Assembly (NCBI GenBank): GCA_036571765.1
Contig: BROE01000005.1
Span: forward strand, 10,259,518 to 10,323,517
Direction: 5' to 3'
DNA: 64,000 nt
From: Plecoglossus altivelis
Lineage: Eukaryota; Chordata; Actinopteri; Osmeriformes; Plecoglossidae
In this document: positions 1 to 11,760 of the stretch, piece after piece
Numbering within the stretch: the stretch's first letter is position 1
How the letters are laid out: each line of letters starts with the position of its first letter
Notes under the pieces: model-generated
The model's database searches: none
What the model saw: the letters and a program-made list of their open reading frames with translations, nothing else
What the model was told of the DNA's origin: nothing
Translations under genes and position numbers: made by a program

Positions 1-960
1 GCACAAACGCCAGAGGAGGCCTTAGCTTGGCGAAAGAGAAAGCCTACAAAATGTACAGAAGCAGGAAGTAGATGAGCACAAAAGCAGTTTGTATCAGCGA
101 GCATTTAGGAGGGAGGGTCATACATCTGTGGCCTAAGCATTTATACCCATCATCAGACACATGGGAGGCGACTGTAATATACTGTATTTACAGCATGAAG
201 GACAGGGAGGTATTTTGACTAAAATTACCTATGCTTGACCTTAACCTCTTAGCAATAATGAACACAAAAGAAAACAATTGGCCTTCATAATCAATGTTTA
301 CCACATTCAAATCATATCTGTAACAGATCTATATTGTAGCGGTCCATGCAAGGTCCACAATCCCTTCCATTCCGATCTATCTTGACCACCGATAGGAAAT
401 GATTGGATCGTTTTCCTATTGCTGTACTATTCCTAATGTCGAGAGAGACGCATGTTTGGGAAACGTTACTATTCACACACTGTAAGGAACAAAATGTGTC
501 GCTGTTTTTGAAAAATGTACCGGCGCCCTTGGAAAAATGGATCAGCCATGAGAAGAGGAGGATGTGCGATGGGGATGGGAAGAATAGATCCAGACGTGAC
601 AGCATTATTTATTAAAAGCCATAATTAATAAGAGCTACTTCATCACCCTCTTCCTCCTGTGACTGTTTCAATTTTTAATGTTATTCATGGGGATAGGGGA
701 AAAAATAGAACATTTCAAAATCTCATTCCCCCTTATTACAGTGGAAAGACACTGTCACATTACTTAGGAGTTCCTGGAGCTTGCAACAGGTCATCAACGC
801 TGCATTTGCAAACGCTTAAGAGGGGAAAGAGCCCACCTGTATGTTGAAAGGTTGGTGACTTTTTGGGAATAGACAAGCGATGGAGCCCTGTCATCATGGT
901 GCCTGTCTCAAAGGACAGATAGAAGAACCTTTAGTGCTCGGTAAAACAAAAAAAAAAGCT

Positions 961-1070
961 GGGGGACTAGGGGTGGGCGGACTGGGGGTGGGGGACAAGG
1001 GGTGGGGGGACTGGGGGTGGGGGACGACTGGGGGTGGGGGGACAACCCGGGGTGGGGGGACTGGAGGTGG
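961..1070 (+). repeat. G-rich minisatellite with quadruplex potential
   Basis: An irregular tandem of units such as GGGGGACTGGGGGTGG covers about 110 bases. At least a dozen runs of four or more G lie on the plus strand, separated by 1-7 bases, which meets the usual G-quadruplex pattern many times over. Reading frames through it give low-complexity Gly/Trp-rich or Pro-rich peptides and are not genes. Confidence 0.8.
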
Positions 1071-2224
1071 CAATGAGATACCGGCATGCATGTTAGAAAA
1101 TAAATAGTATTTTATCTTTAGCCGGGGTTTAGAAGGAATGATATCATCGGCAACCAAGTGAGACAGGCCACATTAAGGATTCTTATTACCCTTGGCCCTT
1201 CGTATTGTCTTTGCTCAAATCCCCACCAGAGACGGGCTGCTGTATCATTCTTGACAAACATGAATATGAAATGAACGTTGAAGGATGTATTCTCCACAGC
1301 CATGAAGGTATAGACGGTGGTGGGCTTTTACAGGCTGGCCAGAGCGAATATCTTTATTGACAGCTCCTTAGGGGCACAAAATTGTCTGTGCAGCCCACAC
1401 TGTCATGGTGTTATCATATTAATATCACCACCACTGCTGCTTCACAGAAATAGGCATCTCTTCAGGTGGAGCACCTGGGAACCAACAGTCCCTGTAGAGT
1501 TTTGACTTCCTCAAATCCCATTGGCCTTCATCCACTGCTGCCCTATCCAGAAGGCCTGATGGTCTACATGCTTCTGTCTCCTCGGGGAATTTAGTCAAGG
1601 ACAGGGTGAAGCATCAGTGGCAGAGAGATGGATAGGGCCTGAAGGCAGTCTTGAAACCCCACTGCCCCCTTCACTCAAAAAGGACATTTTGAAAATTAGA
1701 ACATTTGTGTTCGGTCTCCCTTGTCGTGACTGTGCCGTTATAAATTTAACTACACCGTTTTTTCAAGGTACCCTAAGGCTGAGAAAAGAAATCATTTGAA
1801 CATGAATGTAGCCAGAACTGAAAGTTGATCAGTTGAGATAAAACAGTACAACGTCGTGTAGCAAATTTGCTCAAATACTCAAGTGCAGTGGGGTTAGCAG
1901 GAAAGTGCAGAGAACCAAGAGGGTACTTGTAGCAACAGATGAACAGCAGAACTCACACTGAAACATACACAATACATCCTGTCTCTTCATCTGCCATGTT
2001 GGGAATGTGCACCCCCCCCCCTCACCTAGCCATGGAGAACATCAAGCAGGTTCACCGTGGATGAGCGAGGCAGGTTCACCTTGAGTAAGAGAGGCGACTG
2101 GAGCGCTCCGCAGGCTCTCACTTCAGTGCAGCGGAGAGGCCAACCAATACGCTCAGTCAGAGCTGCCGATCCCACACCTCCTTGAGAAAGCGAAGAGTGT
2201 GGGGAGACTTGAACAGAACTAGAT

Positions 2225-2370
2225 TTATTTTTAGATGCGCCAGCAGGCAGCAGGTGCACTCTTTACTTGTGCTTATGGCATCAATACAAATGACAGATAA
2301 TTACTTTTGTGACAATGTGCCAATTGAATTAGGTGCAGCAAAACAACATAATGGCGATTTGTTATGCTCC
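2225..2370. promoter_or_regulatory. Candidate conserved noncoding element
   Basis: This AT-rich unique stretch carries TGACAG, GATAATTAC and CCAATTGAATTAGG, motifs typical of homeodomain and MEIS-type sites in vertebrate enhancers. There is no coding pattern. The call rests on sequence texture only. Confidence 0.2.
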
Positions 2371-3515
2371 GGTGAGCAATAACACACCAATCATAATCAA
2401 CAGCTACAAGTGCTGAGAAATCTGCATGTTTTGCAAACACAATGCAATTCTACGTCTTAACTTTCGGTCCACTAAATTGATCCCAGACGAGTAATGGTAT
2501 TATGACTGTTGGGGAGTTGGATGTACAGAGAGGGCTGAATAGAATAGTATGTGCATGAGTGGGTGTTTTGCTTTTAGCTCTTTGAGAAATCATTGACACT
2601 TTGGACACACCACAAGTTTCTCTTGTGACTTTTGTTTGACTTTGACTGTGGTTAAGTGGCCACTGTATAGCCTATGGAAATACAGTTGCATGTTCAACAT
2701 ACAATAATTCTTTCCCGGTAATGCTCCAGGGTGGATCATGCATTCTTCCTGTAATGTACCGTGTGCACGCCAGATACAAGCTCAGTCAAGTTCCAGCAAA
2801 CACTACATATTCTAGTCGCAGTACTTAAGTTACTTAGAGATTAAAGTTTCTGCACAGTGTATATACAAGGGAGAAATATTGAAACGTATAATTTAATTCC
2901 AATTAGGATTATCAAACGTTTCATCTACAAGACATTTTGAGATACAGACAAATTAACTGTTTACTTCCAAAATCCAATCACTCAAGTTTCTGGGCAAAAA
3001 CAAAATAATTAAATAAAGTCTGCCATGGATCCAGTAGTTACTGTATGCAGCCACTGTGGTTTCGTAGCATTTGGGTTGTGGGGGCACTTATAATACAGAT
3101 CCACCATCTGAAGCCTTCCATTAAAATGGATGCATTTGCCTCTATAAAAAGGCTGGAAAACCAGCTGACAAGGAGAACAAAGAGCCCAGTGCTGTATTGT
3201 TAAGAAATGTCAACGAATAGTCTGGCAGCAACACAGCACACGTATCTAGACTTGCTTGACTCCACAATACTCACTACAAGCACCATCCAGCTCCCTGTTC
3301 CAGACAATGGTCTGTCCTGTGTATAGCTTTAGTAAGATGTAGTTAGACCGATGCCAAATGGTTTAGCTAGAACAACAGCTTCTTGCCTTCAATTAGCTGG
3401 TAGTGAAGGTACTGTCATTATTGTTGGAGTACAGTATGTCACACAAACTCTGGTTTGTCCCGGTAATTTGTTGATCTGATAAAGAATGCTATGATGACAT
3501 ATACTGCAATGTGCA

Positions 3516-3660
3516 TAAATGAATGAATATCTTTATTGTCATTGTGAAACAAAATTGAATGCTATCTCTCAAGTGCACTGAATACATTCACAAGTTTATA
3601 AATGAAATCAGATAAAAGGGTAGTAAACTATTCTAAACATTCAGTTACATTTTGCACTAT
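3516..3660. mobile_element. Possible LINE/SINE 3' tail remnant
   Basis: The stretch contains ATCTTTATTGTCATTGTG followed by an A-rich, imperfect continuation. Phrases of the type TTTATTGTCATTGT are common in the 3' parts of fish retroelements. No target-site duplication or open reading frame was found, so this is a weak resemblance. Confidence 0.25.
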
Positions 3661-4084
3661 ACAAGTTGACATGATTTCTTGGTCATTTTAAAACAACAAC
3701 CATCTCCACATCCTAAACTGCACAGACAACCCTCCAATTCAAACACGTATGCACCTGTTAGGAAGGAAAACTTTGAAAGAAGCATCCTGTGTTGCTCAAC
3801 TTGAAGTTGTTGCGAATAGCTGATGAACTTAGAAACAATGACATGAATACTGACAGTTGTGACCTACTGATGGTTGGAGGGTAAAGACACAGGTGGTCTC
3901 AGTAGCCCAATCAGTGGTATTCGGAACAACAAATTGCCCTCTGCCACCTCCCACCTTGCTCCATCTGCCAAAAGCCTTGTTTTCAATCAGTATGGAAAAA
4001 GTGAACAATTTGGCGCTAAAGGTAAGCGCAGGAAAGCTGGGTGAATGAGAGTCTTTAATGTGCTGACTGCCTGGGTCTCGGGAG

Positions 4085-4440
4085 CTTGGAGAGCTCCCGC
4101 TTCATTTTCAAGCTTAATCGCGAGCGTTGATTAGATTTTAAAAAGCGGAGCTTAAGCGAAAGCCTGTTATATGCAATTTACGCATATTAGGACGCCATTT
4201 CACAAGGATTAATTATCTGGCCAATTATTTTGAATTGTATCATGCAAAAGGTTAGCTGTAGGTGACAAGTGAGAGGAAATGGCCCTGGAGCGATGTGGTC
4301 CGAATGCACTTTGCCTGCTGCGTAAACCAGTTTGCGGAGCAAATTACATTGACCTGGATCGCACGTCGGCTGAGGAGAAACACCTTTGATCCAGATGAGG
4401 ATGCGATTCGTGTGAATTCCAAACGCAACCAACTAACTTA
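4085..4440. promoter_or_regulatory. Candidate conserved noncoding element with POU/homeodomain-like motifs
   Basis: Unique AT-rich sequence includes TTAATCGC, GATTAGATTT and GGATTAATTATC. It also has an interrupted palindrome at 4170-4186, where TATGC and GCATA flank AATTTAC, resembling a composite POU site. The texture differs from the surrounding DNA and resembles developmental enhancers. No coding frame fits. Confidence 0.28.
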
Positions 4441-6695
4441 GAATGCAAACTTTGCCACAAAAGGAGTCCCAAGTTATTATACTGCTGATTTGACTACTGC
4501 GACAACTATGAAGTCAGCCAACTGGTAAGTTCATACTCATGTCAACAGATCGGGCAGTGAGTGGCCAATGTCTACTGCTTCTACTGTTAACCCTTGCAAC
4601 ACAAAACTGGATTTTTAAAACAAACTTTTTGTAAATATACACGTTTTGTAAGCTTGGAAATACATTGCGTGGAAAAAAAACATATTGGCGTGGAAGGTAT
4701 CTTTCGTGTGTTGGTACAACCGGATGTTCATCCATCTCACCTGCAGGACCAGAGGTTTAAAAACATGAAATCCTAAAGCCTTCAGGGAGAGTAGCTAAGG
4801 AAAGCTAAGCACACCTTTAAGACCGGAGAAAGGCAGGACGCATGACCTTGTTTGTTAGGGAACTTGTCCTCGAGTTATGGAGATTTTATCTCACACTGAG
4901 AACCACGGACTATAGGGAGAACAAGACACAAATAAATAAACAAACCGACCAACAGGCGAGCAGGGTTCGAATCAATAACGTGACTAGTGCACTGGCAGAA
5001 CAGCCTTTCTTCAAAGCCCGCCTGGGCAGAGGAGGACTAAAACAAACGGATTGGTGAAAGGGCTCCAACCCCCAGTGGAGGCAACCTGCCCATTGATTAT
5101 GGTGATACAGCTCACAGGGCCCCTGCTGACGCCAAGACGGAGAGCTCCCAGACAAACTGTAAACACTGAGGACAGACAGAAGAACTGTTCCACCGCAAAT
5201 AAGGCTACCAAACTCATATGAATTCCTAAATTGTTAAAGGGATAGGTTGTCCAAATGACAGTTTATCTGAGTGTGAAATTATTTAACGCGTCAATGTATG
5301 TGGTTGACTTAACTTCCTTGCTATAACCTTGGTTACGGGGTATTGAAATCTGTATCAATTTCAAAACAAAGGAAGCGACAAGAGACTAGGCATCCAAATG
5401 CAAACTACAACCACAAATAACGTCCAACAAGTGCTATCGCAGCAAATTATTCTTGATGGACACCTGTCTGGAACAGTTTTGGTGGCTGTACAAGGACATA
5501 AAACTACTAAGCCGTAGGCTCAAAATGAGAACTTCTTAGCGTTTGACTGGGATGGCTCTCTTTTGCCTCACTCACATGCTCTCTCTGGTCCAGAGTGTGA
5601 CTACAGCATCTGCATAATACATCCTGTGGCATTTGCCACGGCTGGCTGTGGGAGAGGGATGAAGGGAGCTGGCGTCTGCCAGTCACCCCAGCACGCAGCG
5701 TGACATTTGTTCCTCTTCAGTTGTCATGGGGACTCGGTGATGTATTCACTCTGCGGATTTATCGGGAAGGTTTGTTTAGAGGGCCGAGACACTGCAAATC
5801 CAACCCCTTAAAGTGGTCTCATATAACCTTCTCTCCCCCTCCCTTCCCTCTATCCTTCGCTCCCTCTCTCACCGTTCCGCTCCCGTAGATTTACTACTTT
5901 CACGCCCTTTTATTGTCTAATTCATCCTGCACCTGTGCCTCGGCTTGGACGGACTGCAGTCCTTATTCTGCCTAACCTCACAGCCTCCCTAACTCACTGC
6001 CTCTGTTTTCCAGTGTAAACTCGCACACAAACACACACACGCTCACTACACTTTTCTTTTACTCTACAACAAACACAAATATGTATAACACTCTCTGAAT
6101 AAATCTTTACTGTAGCAACCAGCCCCTTGGCAACTCAAGAAGTAGGTTCATTCTCTATCCTTTTTGCAACAAATGGGTTTTCTTGCATTTATATTTTTGG
6201 TGCAAATTGTTTTTGACAGACTCTGACAGCTGGTCCTGACAGAGTTTGGAGAAGCAATGAGAAATGACGACCTTTTTGATGGATGACTGAAGACAGTTAC
6301 CTGATGTGTTAGCTGATGTGTTGGTGCAGGTAAACTAAGGGAAAAATCCTTTCAGAAATCGTTCAATAAGGTTTACCTTAAATCCTGTGGTTGAGAAAAG
6401 TAATACTGGCACACAACAGGTTTGCGAACATCTATCTCGAAGCAAAGTTACAAAGTATGGCTTCCTTTCCTTCGAGCATCTTTTATAGTGAGTTCAGCAA
6501 AATTAAAATGTCAAACTTACCTCCACTTTGCCAGTGTTTTCTCGTACTCAACATACATCATGGAAAATTATATAGAGGACATACGAGAGGGGAAGGGAGA
6601 CATTTTACAATTATTGACAAGATCATTTAAATAGGAAGCACACTACAGCAAGCATCTACCCTTCAATTTTCCACAGATGACAAATGCTTACTGAG

Positions 6696-6696
<1 letters not shown>

Positions 6697-6732
<36 letters not shown>
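6697..6732 (+). repeat. (TG)n microsatellite
   Basis: Roughly 17 TG repeats in a row, followed by CGTGCG. Confidence 0.95.
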
Positions 6733-6734
<2 letters not shown>

Positions 6735-9180
6735 CGGGTTGAGACAGAAACTGCCCTAGGTAGAACATAGCATGATTTGAGTGCCACCCAGTGGCAGAGT
6801 AGCAAGCTTAGTAACAGTAAATGAAATCCTTATAGCCTAAGGCTATTATTCAACAATGACATTTCCAAGCCAATCAATATCTCATCATTGGCAGTCAGCG
6901 CTGGCTGGAAAAGTGTGAGTGAACCTCTTGAGACAGTCATACATGGAAACATGTCCTCCTGCAGGCTAGATGCAGCTGGAGATCTGTCTTCCTAGACTAG
7001 AAAGCTTTGTACAGAAGCAACTCAAGATTCTCTTCTTTACAGTATTTCTATCCAGGACAGTTTGAATCACACCAACAAATCTTTACTTTGTTGAATTCAA
7101 CAGCTTTTAGCAGCTACTTATTATAAGTTGCTTCTAAAATTTTCCTTTTTTTGAAATTTCAAGTGCATTTAAATGCATTTCGAAATGTGCTGTCATGGCC
7201 ACACATTTAAAATCCGTGATTAAAATTGATGGAATGTAAAAGAAACTGCGTAAATCACCAATATACTGTATTCACACGCCAATATGACTGGAAGGCTTAA
7301 TTAATTCTTTTGAATAATTTATGTTCGGTACATGAAGATGAGCGATGGAAGGGGGGGGGGAATTAACTGTTAAATTATCTGGTGATATCAAAGTGAAAAA
7401 CACATTTCAGCTCATACACCCTACTTTGCATTACAGCTGTCCCTCAAAGTGAGTGACAAGGAGTGTCTTTTCTCCAGCTATAGAAAGGCAAAATATAACC
7501 CCTTTTTAGACACAATGACAAGGACAGGGCTGTTTTTCTTGTGCACAGCAAGACTGTACAGAAATTGAGAGATTTCCACTTATAGTTCATCTTTTCCAAT
7601 CTATGAATTTGGAAAAGAGCAGTAGTCTTCTGAGTGAATTGTTGAGACATCTCATGTTTGGGATATTTTCTCTTTTCAATGGCTCTAAACTACAGCTTAA
7701 AAACAGTGTGAATAATTTTGTTACGAGGATTTGTCTCTTGATAATACATGGACAGCCTGTGTTCAATTTAAATAATTGATCTCTTTAGAGTATTTCTATT
7801 AATTTGCCAAAATAAACCATACAAACGGTTGTCATGACCAAATGTGATGTGGTGTTGGTGTGACACCTTTTATTTCAAATGGTGACCTTGGACACAATGG
7901 GAAAAAAAGATGGGATTGAGAGATGGTTTGTTTTTCTTTTAAAAACGACCCCCCAACACATTACTGTTATTAACTGTGGCAGCTTTATTTTTCTCTTTAA
8001 AAACATTGACCACCTGTAAAAGAAAATAATCAATAAATCCCACGTCCAAAAACTCAAGACCTTTGACAACGAAATGAGAACAAGAATAATTTTTATTGTT
8101 AATTGTACGAATTAACTTCATACTAAATCTTCTCCCCCCCCCTCTGAAGTGGTGAGCAACACAAACAACACAAAGTGCATTATTCTCCCTCCGCTCACAG
8201 TATGTTCATAATGTCTAAGGTACTGGTCCAGCCAAGCCATCAGCTACAGGGATTGCTTTCTTATTGACTGTGCAGACAATCACCCATTCCATTATGGGTG
8301 GCGATATCATTTCTCCTTCTCGAGCTGCAGCAGAATAGGCAGTGAGATGGACAGTTTTCTCTTTCGATAAACAGAAAGACAGCAGATAATGAGAAACAGT
8401 GGCAAGGTCATCTCTTTCTAAAGATGTGGAAACACTCCATTTGGGGGTGTTTCTTTTGTTTGAGGAATAAGAGAGATGGCAGAGAAAGGGACAAAACCTC
8501 TGCCACTGAAAAAGAGCAAAGAAATCCACCAGCCATTCTTGTCCCTATATCACAGTCAATGCCATTGACCTGAGTATAGGCCAGCTTTGAATTTCTCTAC
8601 TAATAGAATCCAACTAGTCTGTAAGGGAGACAGCTCAAGCTTTGAAACCAATCACTATGCAGTGTAACAGGTAGCCAGTGACAGCTCATAACACTGGTTA
8701 CCCAGCATTAACCATATACACACTCATCTGCTGTCAGATAATCTACCAACGCTCATCCGAGTTGCCAAAAACAAGAGTGAGTTTTCGTCAACACAGAGGA
8801 ACCATTTTGCCTAAACAAACCTTAGTTACTGTTTACTTCCAGGGCTCTGGGGTTTAAGATGTTTAATAAGGTGGCTGTGATGCATGAGAAACTACCGTTG
8901 CCAATGAGAAATTCATCGTTAATTAGCACATTTTGAACAGCTGCCCTGGTCAATATCGTTCCACATCAAATTTGTAAGCCACACACATTTAACATATGTA
9001 TACACAGACCAGTGAAACCTGATAAATAATTCCATAACTTCTTCACTCCATTGTATGTTTTCAGGACCACACAGGCAAGCAGAATAAAATGAAGGGTATG
9101 CAGGGAACAACAGTTTTGTACATACAGTAGAGAAGTGTCATAGTCACTTTGAACAGTCTCTGTGTTAAAATTCCATGTTT

Positions 9181-9336
9181 CACTGCTGAACAGGGTGAGT
9201 GGGTATCACTGCTGAACAGGGTGAGTGGGTATCACTGCTGAACAGGTTGAGGGGTTATCACTGCTGAACAGGGTGAGGGGTTATCACTGCTGAACAGGGT
9301 GAGTGGGTATCACTGCTGAACAGGGTGAGTGGGTGT
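9181..9336. repeat. 26-bp minisatellite overlapping the end of mrps23
   Basis: Six direct copies of a 26-bp unit begin at 9181, 9207, 9233, 9259, 9285 and 9311 (plus-strand unit begins CACTGCTGAACAGG). Variants differ at a few positions (GAGTGGGTAT against GAGGGGTTAT). The unit nearest the gene supplies the last eight codons of mrps23, and the TCA on the plus strand at 9310-9312 is its TGA stop. The other five units would lie in the 3' untranslated region. Being 26 bp, extra units shift the reading frame. Confidence 0.92.
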
Positions 9337-10790
9337 CTGTTCATCAGACACCGTAGCAGGTATTTCTGTCTGCTGTTCAGCCAGCATGTCTGTCAGCTTC
9401 ATGCCCAGCACAGGATCCCTGGTCTCTGCTGCCACCTGCAGGGGAATAAGTGTAACACAAAATATAACTTTCCAGACTTAATACTGAATGACACACTTGA
9501 ATAAGACTTGAGGTTTTCACATGATCTCTTTAACTTCAACGTTGAACTCACTGAGGCACCACCCTTCCTCCTCAACACAAGTCCCTCTGCAAGAAGAGCT
9601 TTCCCAGTCTCCTCAAACAGCTCTGACTCCTTAAGCTCTCCACGGCTCTCCAGCTCTGTATATTTCTGAACAAATCTACACAACAGAAAAAAACCTTTGT
9701 TAGCTGAATTCATAAATCATAGCAATTTATTTATGCCAATATCAGTGATAGAAGTTAAACATTTTTAATCCGCTCTTGCATAAGTAGCATCTCCATAGAC
9801 TATGGTGTTATATATATCTGATCACACCTTTGGCATGGTGAAATAAAGTTGGCTTTGGAGAGATCAAAAGCTCTGGGCCCGGATCCATAGATCTCGTAGA
9901 ATTTCCTAAAATTGAATAAAAGACGCTTGAACAATTGAAGAAAAGATGCTTGAACACTTAAATAGACGTTTTTTTTCTTTGGACGCAAGGTTTGGTTCCT
10001 CACTTACGCTCGTATTTCATCCTCACTGTAGAAGATGTCTGGTACAGTCACCTCTTTCTTCCCATATATCTTTGCCACTGGTTTCACATAGAGGGGTTCT
10101 CTCTTGGGAGGAAAGGCTTTGTACACATCGTACCATATCGGCTTGTCCGACTGCTTGATGACTCCAGCGCGCATCAGATCTCTAACTCTGCAATGAAGTT
10201 AGTAAATGGTTGTTTTATTCGGATTTAGCATTTCTTAACTTCACGTGCAACACAAGGGATACAAGTGGTGTTTTCTGACAGAGCTTATTCAAAGACTAAG
10301 TCCCTACCCTTATCATGACATGGTCATATTAAACCTTTATACAAACCCTGACACTTTTCAGCATCAAGCCTTCTGCAGACTTGTCTGGCCTGGGTCGAGA
10401 TGGTTAGAGCTAGCTTGCTTGCTATATTAACTGTAGCACCAGCTATGTAGCAGCTTAGGTGCAGAAAAAATGTTACACAATGTAAACAAATAATCGAATT
10501 GAAGACTAAAGAATGCAAGTGTACGCGAAACTCCTCAACTATTAACGTCGTTGCAAGCCAGGAAGATTTCCCCACTGACCTATCTACCTGGCTAAACCAT
10601 TTATAGCCTCCTATTCATTTTAGGGCAAAATCATAGGCTGGCTAGCTAACTTGCTTATGCATAGACGAAGGATAACCTTGGGGTACTGGATCTCATATGC
10701 TAGCTTTACGACCTGAGTAACATTATTTTCCGTCTAGACAACTTACCGGGTGAAAACTGTCCCGAATTTCTCAAGTCGACTTCCAGCCAT
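9310..10790 (-). CDS. mrps23: Mitochondrial ribosomal protein S23 (mS23)
   Basis: This gene encodes a protein of the small subunit of the mitochondrial ribosome. Five exons were read on the minus strand: 10790-10747, 10187-10008, 9905-9828, 9675-9552 and 9435-9310, all with GT-AG borders and matching phases, giving 183 aa (human is about 190). The start MAGSRLE matches the family start. Exon 2 carries VRDLMRAGV and PIWYDVYKAFPP. Exon 3 has the family signature YGSGPRAFDL, and exon 4 has FVQKYTELE and ETGKALLAEGLVLRR. The C-terminus is family-variable; here it ends TPTHPVQQ, encoded by a minisatellite unit. The gene is divergent from the first DHRS13-like gene. No frameshift or missing exon was seen. 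Confidence 0.95.
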
Positions 10791-11760
10791 TATGAAATGC
10801 AATAAAATGGATAGTACAGTAGATGGCTAACCAAAGTCCCAAATCTTTCTGTTCATTCTAGACACGATATACACCGCCTGCCTTCTTCTTTGAATACTCA
10901 ACTTTGAGGTCAACTGGCCCATCACTGCCCTCGTCTGGACTGGAGAAGTTAGCACGCTTTAGATTTCCGAGCGATAGTACTGTATTTTGAGGCTTACACT
11001 AACTACACTGGAATCACGGGGAATCAGGGTTTTTTGCTTGAATTTTACTATGTAATTTAAGTCCCTCTACATTATGCGTTCCTTGATGATTATGACTAGG
11101 GCTTAAAAACTCATGCCAGACATTGTATTAAACTTGTGGAAGTCAAACATCAAATCATTTAGCATTAACTCACTGACTATTAAGTCCTGCACCAACATTT
11201 CTACAGCATTGACTAAATGACTGTTCAGCCCTGCAACAACATTTTTCTAGCATTGACTTAGTGACAGTTCAGCCCCGAAACAACATTTCTCCAGGAACAC
11301 TAACCACTATTGAAAAGGTGAGATTACCTTTCCAGAAAAGAAAATGGAAACAGGCCAAACCGAGACACACACACACCCCACCCCCCACCTGCAGCACAGC
11401 CGCTACCAGTTATGGCAACTGAAAGCTTGCTGGTCATAGGAGCGGCATTATTGAACTACATTACTTTTTTTTCTAAGCAGGTTATTCCTCATGGAATAGA
11501 TGGAAATTATGTATCTTAATGTAGAAGACCCTAAGAACATCTGGGGTTTTACATTTGCCTCAGTTCTGCTGTATGCTCTTGCAGAGGGGAAACACAATGA
11601 CTACTGAAAGCTGGAAGGCGCCTGCTCTATTCAAAAGGGTGTGTCTTGAACTCTGCCCAAGTTCTTTGGAACGTTGAGTTTTGTGCATTGTAACAGGAGT
11701 CCACTGTACAGTGTTGTTCGTTGACTCTCAAACTGACGCCTCCCTTATATAGAAAATCTA
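10791..11760. promoter_or_regulatory. Shared upstream region of mrps23 and the first DHRS13-like gene
   Basis: The start codons of two divergent genes are 970 bp apart, so both promoters, or one bidirectional promoter, should lie here. The region has no strong CpG island and no convincing TATA box at a sensible distance. It includes a short imperfect duplication near 11215-11285 (phrases like CAGCCC followed by AACAACATTTCT repeated) and a CACACACC run near 11366. Transcription starts cannot be placed from sequence alone. Confidence 0.5.

Larger units (their letters stand above)
1..9180. other. Noncoding block downstream of mrps23
   Basis: I see no supportable exon here on either strand. Open frames are short, have no family resemblance, and lack matched splice sites. 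The block holds a G-rich minisatellite (961-1070), a poly-C run near 2011, a GT microsatellite (6697-6732) and AT-rich stretches with homeodomain-like motifs, listed separately. An ordinary intergenic region, or an intron of a gene whose exons lie outside the window, would both fit. Confidence 0.6.

Noticed and set aside
1..120. Possible coding exon at the window start
   Set aside because: A short open run is present but there is no matching splice pair or recognisable protein, and the edge prevents testing.
9181..9336. CRISPR-like direct repeats (also considered at 30260-30510 and 48842-49001)
   Set aside because: The repeats are head-to-tail without unique spacers, and the genome is vertebrate; they are minisatellites.
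11743..11752. TATA-like CTTATATAGA before DHRS13-like copy 1
   Set aside because: It lies only about 10 bases before the start codon, too close to direct transcription of an mRNA including that ATG.
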